Shown piece after piece: positions 54,300 to 64,000 of a stretch of 64,000 bases of DNA. This DNA is from Ptychodera flava. Its lineage: Eukaryota; Hemichordata; Enteropneusta; Ptychoderidae. The notes below the pieces were generated by a model that searched no databases, was not told the DNA's origin, and saw nothing but the letters and a program-made list of their open reading frames with translations. Positions within the stretch are counted from its first letter, which is position 1, and every line of letters starts with the position of its first letter. The position numbers were made by a program, and so were the translations under genes. Location: contig NC_091930.1 in NCBI RefSeq assembly GCF_041260155.1, positions 41,670,096-41,734,095 of the forward strand, written 5' to 3'.

Positions 54300-56815
54300 G
54301 AACATCTTAATTCATTAACTATAGACCCTAAGGATTACAAAAATGTAGGTTAAAATACATTCTGGGGGTGCATGGGAACCCTACCTTCCGACCCGACTAT
54401 ATAGCCAAGGCTACTCAGAAAGATCGCTGAATGCCGGGGTTAAAATATACACTGCAAGATCCGAGGTGCAAAACTGAAATATACCCACATTTTTGTGCCG
54501 AACTCGGTTGTTGTTTTGCAACCGATGCATGGCGCCACCACAGCTGCTCGATCTGATACTTTTGTTTACTCGATAATACCTTTACTTCGACATGAACCAC
54601 GACTTTTCGCATCGTATGACCTTAATTGTTGGGGGAAATCCCGACGTGGTAGGATGTCTTTGTCTGTTGGTGACACCAGCTTTATTTGGCGAACCAAAGA
54701 GCATACGTCATCGCTATATTCGTTCACAAAGGCGGAAAGATAAGATACTTCGTAAAAGCATCGCATCATCTTAGAGCGCCACGAGCTAACATTGTATTGT
54801 TGGTAGTTTCCTACGATTGCCGTGCGCCATAGTCACGCATCTGTAAGCATCTTCTCTGAAGGAAAATATTTGGATATAATGACCAAAGTTGTGACCTTGA
54901 ATCAACATACGTCCGCGATATCAATTGCGATGAACTGTGGCCTCCGAAACTGCATCTGTTGCACCAATTTTAAGGAAAATAATGTAGATTTTCTTTGTTA
55001 GATATCTCCATGCTCTGGCACTAAAGGTGAAACTCTAAGAATGTATTCTTCGGCACTGCACTAGATGACTTTGTTAGAATAAAACAACGCTCCAACTTTG
55101 GGTTTAAAGATCGGTTGAAGGGAATTCCCCTGCGCAAGGGTAAAGGTCACCGTCGCGGCCATCATAAGGACTGTAACGTTGAATTCGAAGGTGGTGACGG
55201 ATTTACATGACTTATTCGTTTGGACTGATAGGACTCATTGAATAGGTCACAGTATAAAAGCTCAACTATTGCAGTGTTTCTTGTGCTCCAAAATAAGCAC
55301 GGTGATAGCAACGTTTGGAGACACAAGTTTTACTTGTATTGGTATAGCAAAACAAACTTATAATTATCTGACCGTGAGTCTGACAAAAATTCCGTAAACA
55401 ATGGCAGTAAACATCATACATTGTGATATTATCGAACTGGTTGTGTCACGAAGATAGTTGTCTATGGCGTAGGTTTATGCACAAGGTGGTCATAGGCACT
55501 AGCAAAATGATCAATTAAATAACAAAATCTCAATTATGAATACGAAGCATATTTGCGGCAAATGCAAAAGATGCCACTTACGTATTACGAGGATGTTTAC
55601 GAACTGTGGAGGAAAAAAGAACATTTTTAGTCATATTTAGAATGCTCACTGAAGGTAGTCAACATTAAATGAAGGAACATTAGAATTTCCTGTGATTGGT
55701 TTGCAATGTGTCACAGTGACATTTGGATATTAATTGTGACATGCAAATTTAAGATCGAGACGTGTATTGATGTTTCGATATGACGCATTATTTTATCTTT
55801 AAATCATATTTATCTTATATCAAAGCCACGCATTAAAGATAACGTTTAAAAGTCCTATTCTGAAATAATACGAGAAAGGGAATACAAAGGACAAGCTAGA
55901 AAAATACATCAGACAGGGAAGAAGGATAGAACGACCAAACAGAAGTGAAAGGCATTTAGACACAGAGACGCGTATCTTGGGCGATGGCACTCTCATGCTT
56001 GTCTACCTAGAAATGACGTATATGTAGTACCAACGAACTCTGAACATCTCGTGTAGTCAATTGAAGATTACCAGTACCTCTCAGCAAGCTAAGACAAGCC
56101 CATGAGTAAAAGCAGGGTAAGATGATCTAACGAGATAAACATTACGTGAAAAACGAATAGTAATAGTTGTTCTGACACCTGTACACAAAAATTTCAAACT
56201 GTTTGGGTAGAACAAAATGTATTCTTTCAAACCTGAAAAGTTTCTGCCCATAGAAGAAGTGTATTGTTTCACATTTACAAGAATCAACAAAACGCAGGTA
56301 CGTGTTTTGGCATATAGAGGGCGGTATTCGTAATATGTGTCGAGTCATGGACTAGACTTCACACTAGCCTAAGACCATCTCGGATATCAGATGATAGACA
56401 GAAAGCCATGCATGCATAAGATCATGCAACTTGGAAATCCAACCGTTGTTGTTGTGCAAACGTCTGGCTGCAATCCCCTCTGACTGACCTCTCGAGTCGG
56501 AACTGACCCCACCGCAATAAATCAGTTACCCTTTTGGACATACACATATGGCGGTAGGCGTCCACTTATTTTCCCACCAAAACATACGCGTTACACAAAT
56601 AAAGCCTGTGCTCGTGAAAGGAACGTGTAAGTGTTCTCAAATTGAAACAAAAAATGTCTCCTTTTATCATGCTTTGGTATTCTAAACACCACCTATCGTA
56701 ATGAGTTACATATTCCGGTAGTATTTTTCGCTACAGGTTTCACCGCCTGATTTGAATTTTCCAAGTGCTTTTCCACCTTCCCACCAATATCTTTTTTCAC
56801 TGCTTTCGTTTGAAC
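54300..56815. other. Unassigned interval, 2.5 kb
   Basis: No element ends or recognised genes. A minus-strand stretch at 54769-54566 (MMRCFYEVSYLSAF, ending near AAAG|GTATTAT) could be a first exon but has no downstream support. Confidence 0.35.
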
Positions 56816-56821
56816 GGCTCA

Positions 56822-57506
56822 TTATAAACACATTTTGGTCAACCTATAGCACAGCAAACATGGTATGGAGAATTGACGTGTGAAGAATGCACGCTGTGTT
56901 GCTGTTTTAACATTATCGTCAAAATCAATCAATGAATTGACTACATGATATACACAAAATTCAATACATAGATATGTCAACCGCTTTATTCTCATTCCTG
57001 CCCAAGTGTCATTTGCTCTGTCTGAACGTCTGATTAAAACAGTAGAATTCTGGCGGTTACCCATGTTCACCTCGAGGCCAATGTCCTCGTAGTGTTTCAA
57101 ATGTTTAACAGCTATACGATGCTGTGAAGAGCAGCATATATTGGATATATATTCTATTACCGTTGTTGGAAATGTGTAGCCGATTTTATTGACGTATGAA
57201 TTTCGGAAATGAGTGAGGTAAGTAACTACACGTTGGAATTGTGCTATATTCAAAATTATTTCGCTTTGTTTTATTATATATATTGCCAATGTCCATGTAC
57301 ACGTGTCTATCGTACTGAAACTGTGGTCTAACGACGTTTATTTTTGGCAAGTCTATCAATACGATAGAAGCGGCAGCCCAGAAAAGTAGTTGAAAATTGT
57401 GTGAGTCTGAATACTTGTCCCCGAGGCGCATTCTATGTTTCACATTTCGTGTTTCACTAAGATAAAACAGTTCTTGATCTAGCCTTATGACAAAGCAAGC
57501 GGGCAT
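56822..57506 (-). other. Two overlapping long open frames, unrecognised
   Basis: A 155-codon frame (57289-56822, includes HRIAVKHLKHYEDIGLEVNM and NRQNSTVLIRRSDRANDTW) overlaps a 106-codon frame (57506-57186, includes MRLGDKYSDSHNFQLLFWAA). In this AT-rich DNA such lengths are unusual, and the two could be one gene separated by a frameshift. No motif recognised, no splice sites assigned. Confidence 0.3.
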
Positions 57507-57509
57507 TTG

Positions 57510-59830
57510 AAGCTTGTGTCACATTACCAGAGTTGGGTATGTTAAACTGACAACATTTCCCTAACGCTCATTGGTTCATTCGTTTACGTGGAGTTATGTG
57601 ATTTTTGCATTGAAATTCATCTGTGTTGGTAGCTAATTACTGTCAATTGAACTTTTGGTCTCAACACGCTAGATTTTTAGTCACTAAACACAGCACTTAA
57701 ACGAGGTGGTGAACAGCAACAGTGAGAGTAGAGGGGGCCCCTTTTACTGTCTATGACAGCACAAAGACGACACCAACAATAACTTCTTAGGTTCGTGCCC
57801 TCTTTCCATGAGTAAACAACTTGCCTCAATACACATGGATCATGAAGCCGGTCTTGGCAAACCATACTAAGCTAAAACCCCTCGACAACTCTTTGCAGTA
57901 GTGAATTCTATGAATATTCTAATTACTGTGTTGTATGCTGACAACAAACTGGAGTTGCAGAATCCTCCCCCCTTCCCTGCCAATCTACTTCCCTTTCCGC
58001 CTACTTGTCCTTAAGTGTCTGTCTCAAGTTCATGTATGTATAATTCAATGGATTTCATTGTTTCGCCCTGCGTATTCGTTTCCAATCAGACAAATCATTC
58101 TCTGGCTATCCGCCCGTCTTTCGTCTTTAGCAACTGCTCGCCTTCTGCCATGCTCTCCTCACCCCATGACAGTGCATTTCTCCCTTTTGTGGAAAATATG
58201 ACCGTTGTGAGCACGTATAGCATAATCCGCAGTCGTGTTTCTTGACTTTTAAAATACTCATAAAAGTGCTGTGAATTTCTTTTGTATTCAATTTAAGTCA
58301 ATGACAAAGAAACTGAGCAAGGAACAGAATGTAAATTTTTTAGTATTTTTCATTTACAAAAGAAAAAAATAGGACAAGGCAAAAAAGGAAAGACAAAGAC
58401 AAAATCCATTGAAAAATGATTGTTACAAATATAAGATTCTAAGAATAAATAAGATTTTACCCAACATTTCCATAGACACGCTAGTTTTTTGCGTTGTTTA
58501 CATTATATTCTCTGCTTTTCTGATCTCTGATCTCATATAACACAGTTTTTCTGATTTAAAAAGTATAGTCGGAGTGGGACTGCTTTTAGCAGGTTCTAAA
58601 AATTACCTCTTGCTCGGTAAATTTCTCACTGCATTGAGAAAAAATATAATTCCTAATTTCTTGTACTCGTTGACATTCAAAGACAAGATGTCTAATGGTT
58701 CCTGTTTCTTGCTTACAAAAGGTACAATTCTCATGCTCTCAAAGAATTTAAGGAAAGAAATCTGTTGGTAACTATACTACGATTCATGATTTTTTATATA
58801 ATCCCATGGTATTCGGCTCGAAGTTGTACGGCTTCGCGAAAAACACTCGTATACGATGACGTCAAACAGAGAAAAATACCATGGCATTATATATTTATCA
58901 CATGAACAGTCTTCTTATTTTTCTTTTGACGTGAATGGATCAAAATTATCGTAACAAATTGCATGAATTTCGTCGCGATTTGTGTTTTACTTACGCGGAT
59001 TACTTTCATTAAAGAGTAAAGCGGCCCGTCACCCAGGAGATACTTTCATTCATAAATCACATCAAGCTCAAATTTTCCACATCAAATGGTATCTCCACCA
59101 ACCAGACATACGGATTCTGTCACGTGAACCTGTCAATCATTGTCTCGCGCTGTACCGATGCCAAGGCAAGTCGGCCATCGGTACAGTGGACATAACTTTC
59201 ATCGTGCTAGCGACGGATAGCCATAGTATTCAGAGTTATTCAGAATATTTACAAATAGATTTATGAAGTAAATGCAACGACACGATCGAAACAGTAATTC
59301 TCATTCTCAGAGATTCCGTGGCTTTTCAAAATATCACACAAGTTTACGACCGTGGCGAGCGCGAAAGATTCCGTTCGATGACACACACAGTGTACCTCAT
59401 TGCATGTTTATGCCCACAACGCTGCCGTCACCGGTCTCTGCCCTGCCGGTGTCATCCCGATCTCGGTCGTCAATGGTTTCGTCTTAAGGACTTTGATGTT
59501 TGCAGTGACATACATCTCACCTGTAGATAAATCCTAATTTTGCTTGATGGAAACTCTGTTTTCAGTGTTATCTGAGTCAACTTTCGAAGTACATCCGATT
59601 CCACAGCGCTGCAATGCATACACAGCTCAACAGTTGATGTCTTCGCTAGCGCTACACCTTTACGCCGCGCTACAGGTTTGATTCCGAGCAAGAATTTACG
59701 GAATTTTTTTGTATGATGAAGGAAATTTATCGTTGTTAGCCGAATGACTTTATGATTGTGCCTGTATGTCGCTTTCCCGAAGATTATACTGTACTCATTT
59801 ATTCATTGAACTTCCGTTGAGGTGTAGATT
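57510..59830. other. Unassigned interval, 2.3 kb
   Basis: Contains a perfect CRE-type TGACGTCA near 58858 between inverted 10-mers CCATGGTATT/AATACCATGG, and a hairpin TGTACCGATG/CATCGGTACA near 59150-59186. No exon recognised. Confidence 0.35.
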
Positions 59831-59834
59831 TCAG

Positions 59835-60091
59835 GTTTATCGCCAACCGGGATCGCCAGGTACGACGTCCACATTGAGCCCTACGAGGAGACTCGACTGG
59901 ATCAGCGGTATCCCCAATCGATTCTCGGGAACAGCTATAGTTTAGCGACTAGAAATTTCGCTGGACATGCCTTCTATGTTTCCATGTGTGGATTTATCGG
60001 GTCACCTTTTTCGAAAAAGTGTCATGAGAGCACGGCGCGGCATCGATCACGAGAAATAGGTCTATGTTCACGTCGCGACCCGCATGTATGA
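59835..60091 (+). CDS. Possible exon of an unknown gene
   Basis: After acceptor GTAGATTTCAG an 84-codon open frame reads LSPTGIARYDVHIEPYEETR, LDQRYPQSILGNSYSLATRN, FAGHAFYVSMCGFIG and ends at TGA. No methionine start is needed if it is spliced. I recognise no domain and find no partner exon. Confidence 0.25.
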
Positions 60092-61080
60092 ACGGTACCA
60101 TGCAAGAAAAAAGTTCCGGTTGATGATGTACAACAGGGGTAATTCGGATTTCTTATCCGTCCTGTTCTACGTCACACAGGTTGGAATTCGGGCCAGTTCA
60201 TGTGATAATTAATTGAAGGCTTTGAAGAACCACATTATCTGTTACTTTCTTAGCTAAAGTATAATACTCAGGAAAGCTCTCTCGGCAAACGTCAAATGTA
60301 CCACACCACTTCTCCTTAGAGAGTTATGGTTTTACTTTGGCTTTTACATATAAAGCAAAGGACAAGTTTTCTATCGAATTGACCAAAACATTTCATGGTT
60401 AAATATTATAGACACTGCCTCTATTTGAAAATAGTACTGGCTGTGAATTGAAAAAGCAAAGGGGTTGTAATATCACAGTTTTGAAGATTTTTTCATAGGA
60501 TATATTGGCATATCCAGACTCTCTGTTACCCTGCTAGTATGCTGAGAAGTTTATGGATAACGATATTGGAGCCATAATCGAACTGATAAGCTGAACAATT
60601 TGGAAATTGACTTTTGTGTTTTTTCTCTTCTCTAACTCATTCCAGTATCGGGCAGTATCAAAATAAAATTCTTCGGTGGTTTTTTTAAGAGTTCATAATA
60701 TTTGAGTTTTCATTCTCATGCATTTTGGCTTTATTTAGTCCTCTATATTTCATCCTCATCTTTGGGAGAGTAAGTCCGCTCACTTATTTACCCAGATCAG
60801 TGCATGTACAAGTGAGATGAAAACTTGATGCCTAACAATGCATCCTGTATAGGCGCCAAGTCTGTACAACGACAGTGTCAACATGATCACTGTGACATTC
60901 ATGGCGACAAACGTTGATATTATTGTCACCATCTAAGTATTTTTGCGGAATTTGCAGAGATACAACCAAAATGTTAGGCAATTGTTCAGCAAAAGAAACA
61001 TGGACATCACACTGTGCCTTTCATTGTTCCATCAAACAAATAATTGTCATTTATAATCAGTGTTTTTAGTGTGACTGTAA
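60092..61080. other. Unassigned interval
   Basis: Between the possible plus-strand exon and the 3' end of the pseudokinase gene. No features recognised. Confidence 0.4.
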
Positions 61081-61087
61081 CAGTTGA

Positions 61088-61418
61088 TCACGAGACACAG
61101 TTCCGATTCCGGTTGGTTTGCTTGGTGATTGAGATATCAGGTACAACGTCCAACTTTTCAAGTTTTTCAACGTTACTCTGCACTGGGTGAACAACCTTTT
61201 CTTTTCCTCCTGCACAGTTTATCACTAAGGCACTGTCTCTGTCTCTCTGTCTCTCTGCCTCTCTCTCTCTGTCTCCCTGTCTCTGTCTCTCTCTCGATCT
61301 CTCCCGATCTCTCTCTGTCCTCCAATCTCTCTCTCGATCAGTGACGACTTGATCATGACGAGAGTTGCACTCTTCACGCAAGGGAGTTTCGCTTTTATCT
61401 CGTCCACCGGATTCTTAA
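61088..61418 (-). CDS. Probable last exon with an in-frame (GA)-type repeat
   Basis: Entering in phase 1 after CTGTTAAG, the frame reads [20 protein letters not shown], runs through an R/E/D/Q-rich stretch coded by the microsatellite (about 61225-61320) and continues [35 protein letters not shown] to TGA at 61088. The acceptor is weak, so linkage to the kinase is tentative. Confidence 0.4.
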
Positions 61419-64000
61419 CAGGTCATGATACATGTAGTTTAGAACTATGCTGTCAGCTTCAGGAACCATTGCTGTCGGCCTCTGCGCAGAGACGGGTACG
61501 CAGAGCAGTTAACACCATTGCAGCATCTATAGCAAAATGTTGCGAAGAACAGTCAGTTGTAAAAATTGAAGAAATATCAACATAATATAAGGTCAATTTG
61601 TAATTAAGACTCTCATCCTTATTGGACATTGTTTAGTAGGAACGAAACATGTCAAAAGATGAAAATGTAAGTTATATAATTATGAGGTATCTTTATTGAT
61701 AGATAAGTAATACGTTGCTCAACTGACACGGAATAAAAACATATGTCAATAAATGTATATTAGCTATTTCAATCCACAACTATAATAGCTACATAGCTAC
61801 GTAAAAAGACACATACATACATGCCTACCTACCTACCTACCTACCTACCTACCTTCCTACCTACCTACCTACCTACCTATCTACCTGCATGCATGCATGC
61901 ATGCATCCACCAATCCATATATCAATACATGCATGCATGCATGCATCCATCCATCCATCCATGCATGCATCCATGCATGCATGCATGCATGCATGTATCC
62001 ATCCATCCATCTATCCATCCACCCATCCACCCATCAATTCATCCATCCATCCATCCATCCATCCATCCATCCATCCATCCATCCATCCATCCATGCATGC
62101 ATGCATGCATGCATGCATGCATGCATGCATGCATGCATACATACATACATACATACATACATACATACATACATACATACATACATACATACATACATAC
62201 ATACATACATACATACATACATACATACATACATACATACATACATACATACATACATACATACATACATACATACATACATACATACATACATACATAC
62301 ATACATACATACATACATACATAACACTGCTATTCATATTAGTCTAGCGTTCGTATCAATTCATCATGACTTCACCTACCTCTGACATTCATTCTGCTGC
62401 AAGGATCAGACTCCATTAGTCCATTGACTACTTTCCTATATTCATCTGGGCAATCATCTGGCAGAGTCTTGGCTGCACAACATAAGACGAGGCAATACGT
62501 GTGAGAAACACGTTTAAATCGATTCCAAAAAATACAGTGAACATCATTTTAACGAAGGTGACCGAGCCACACGTTCTTTGTCATTTCTCTGACATTCTTG
62601 ATATATCATCGTCTCTAGCTATTACATACATTCAGTATCAATGGATATGTAGCTCTAATATGAGGCTGCGGTCCAATACCTGGTTATCTTTCAAACTTTT
62701 AGAAGGGTCAGAAGTATTGTTTTTCACAAATTACTAAAATTGGTAACGATGTAATGTTATACTCAGTGAAAAATAACCAAAAATTATAATGTTTAAATTG
62801 AGAACTAAATATTATTTCGCAAACTGCACTTAGTATTCAAATGAGTTTCATTTGTTAGTTTTATTAGCGACAAAGTTACAAATTTATAAAAAAGGTGCAC
62901 ATACAGGGAATACAGGGATACAGAGAAGGTTTGAGGACAACAAGGCTCTCTGGCTTATGTCACTCATTTATAAGTTAGACTCAAAGGCTCTCACAAAACA
63001 ACAGTGTAAACACCTCAGTTAGCGAGACATTGACAGACAGACAGACAGAACAAGACAGATAGAGCGTTTACTAATGCGTGAATGTTTGGTCAAAGCATGA
63101 CACCAAGAAAAGTAAATAATATGTTAGCACCTTCAGTGGCTGATTTCCTTGTAGCAATTTCAGATAAAATGACCCCAACCCTGTGAGGAAATAAAAAACA
63201 AACAAACATGTAAAACCCTTTAGAGGGAAGTTGACTCTACAGATACGGTCGCATTCGTATGAAACGAATTTGTTTTACTGCAACTGAGTTTTGCAATTAA
63301 TTGGCCCAAAAATATGAGAAGAATGTGAAACACTGATTTTTCCAAATTTGAGGTCCTGTCCTTGTTATGTTGTATCAATTTGATGAGGGAAACTTTAAAA
63401 GACTTACCAATAACATTCAGTTGTCATATTGTAAGTCATTTGCAATTCAGTTACGTGCTCCGGGGGCATGCACGATCTGTTCTGATTCATCAGATATTCC
63501 CTTGCCCAGTCCGGATTATCAGTGCAAGCAAAATCACACATCTGCATGAACAACATGGTGGTTGCAGTTGTAATTAATATGCGAATATTCTATGTCAGTA
63601 TAAAATATATTAAGGTCAGCAATTTCAATAAAAGACAACAGGCTGGCAATGTTATTGCGATGTAGTCTGGTCAATGATATTTCGATTTCAATGAAAAATA
63701 AAGTGATTCGATAAATTAACAAATGAACTAAATATGCTAGTAACAGTAGAGAGTGGTATACCTTGACATCCCAGTTCAATCCTAGAAGAAACTTGTTGCT
63801 TCCAATTTTCCCCAACACCTCGGGATTGTCCCTGTTGTGTAATAACAATAGGCACTGACATACGCCCAAAGCAAAATCCACCTTTTTTATCCAGGTTAAG
63901 CTTGTAGATTCGTCTGCTAACACCTTTCTCAATGACCCACGTTCTTCGTACTCTGTCACATGCCAGCATGTCGCTATCAGTATGAATAGAGAGAATGGAT
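61088..64000 (-). CDS. MLKL-like pseudokinase gene, 3' part
   Basis: Runs off the right edge. Exons on the minus strand: at least 63762 to ~63990, 63408-63541, 63131-63180, 62380-62472, and a probable last exon ~61088-61418. Kinase landmarks: [14 protein letters not shown] (hinge), [14 protein letters not shown], the catalytic-loop region [11 protein letters not shown] where HRD would be, CDFA for DFG, PPE for [16 protein letters not shown] and [13 protein letters not shown]. The HRD aspartate is lost, so it should be catalytically dead. The GK-x-x-S-x-K-F-L pattern resembles MLKL, the necroptosis pseudokinase, though other receptor-interacting families are possible. Phases 0, 2, 1 and 1 close across the exons, so this part of the gene looks intact. 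Confidence 0.7.
61814..62322 (+). repeat. Compound tetranucleotide microsatellite
   Basis: Successive blocks of CTAC, GCAT, CCAT, GCAT, CCAT, GCAT and finally about 46 units of ACAT. Lies in an intron of the pseudokinase gene. Confidence 0.97.
62380..62472 (-). CDS. Pseudokinase exon: C-lobe end
   Basis: Acceptor TATGTTGTGCAG, donor AGAG|GTAGGT, phase 1 to 1. Reads [20 protein letters not shown] and [11 protein letters not shown], the subdomain XI pattern (CPxxYxxLxxxC...P..R) with the arginine kept. Confidence 0.75.
63131..63180 (-). CDS. Pseudokinase exon: helix F
   Basis: 50-nt exon, acceptor TTCCTCACAG, donor GAAG|GTGCTA, phase 2 to 1. Reads [16 protein letters not shown], equivalent to the (D)VYSFGVxLxE helix of kinases; the usual aspartate is replaced within TECYWVGV. 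Confidence 0.75.
63408..63541 (-). CDS. Pseudokinase exon: activation segment
   Basis: Acceptor GTTCATGCAG, donor TATTG|GTAAGT, phase 0 to 2. Reads [35 protein letters not shown] and [12 protein letters not shown] is DFA and APE is PPE, both degenerate. Confidence 0.75.
63762..63990 (-). CDS. Pseudokinase exon: hinge to catalytic loop
   Basis: Donor GATGTCAAG|GTATAC (phase 0). Reads [38 protein letters not shown] and [19 protein letters not shown]. The catalytic-loop HRDxxxxN becomes LGKIGSN; the N that binds Mg may be kept. The 5' edge is near or beyond the window limit. Confidence 0.75.

Overview
This is a repeat-dense, AT-rich piece of a metazoan nuclear genome. Genes are split into short exons by GT-AG introns, dinucleotide and tetranucleotide microsatellites are very long, and several eukaryotic mobile-element classes are present. 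The gene content (a PARP14-type macro/WWE/ART gene, a RAG1-N-terminus-like gene of the kind reported from mobile elements of marine invertebrates, a BRICHOS protein and an MLKL-like pseudokinase) fits an invertebrate deuterostome such as a hemichordate, echinoderm or amphioxus. I cannot fix the species from sequence alone.

Layout. 0.4-8.2 kb: three arrays of one 38-bp palindromic minisatellite, two in direct orientation inside a 1.16-kb duplication and one inverted. They flank an unrecognised three-exon minus-strand gene (3.0-6.6 kb) whose splice phases all close. 9.7-16.2 kb: a secreted BRICHOS-domain gene on the plus strand with one single-base frameshift; its large intron holds Penelope-like retroelement remains (GIY-YIG endonuclease and a hammerhead-like motif) set between (TA)n tracts. 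18.5-41.9 kb: a minus-strand PARP14-like gene (KH-like modules, macro-domain pieces, WWE, catalytic domain) blown apart by insertions and carrying several frameshifts. The insertions include nested foldback elements, a 3.45-kb element with ACACTGTAAA termini, a ~155-bp tandem array and a 5-kb Ngaro-type tyrosine-recombinase retrotransposon with clear A1-B1-A2-B2 split direct repeats.

42.8-45.9 kb: a LINE 3' end and another ~150-bp tandem-array element. 46.0-51.7 kb: a minus-strand, multi-exon gene or element whose N-terminus has the zinc-cysteine layout of the RAG1 N-terminal region (CxxC, VHPxxFCxxC, WxxHCxxxxCxxC, then RING) followed by a conserved, intron-split C-terminal body. 53-60 kb: mostly repeats and unassigned sequence with two coding-like stretches. 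61.1-64.0 kb: the 3' part of a minus-strand MLKL-like pseudokinase gene running off the right edge.

Three of the genes (PARP14-like, RAG1-N-like, MLKL-like) belong to families tied to innate defence or to mobile DNA, but the window gives no evidence that they act together. Splice phases close in the 3-6.6 kb gene and through the pseudokinase exons, while the PARP14-like and RAG1-N-like loci carry many frame breaks. This argues for real decay at those loci rather than uniformly poor sequence, but does not prove it.
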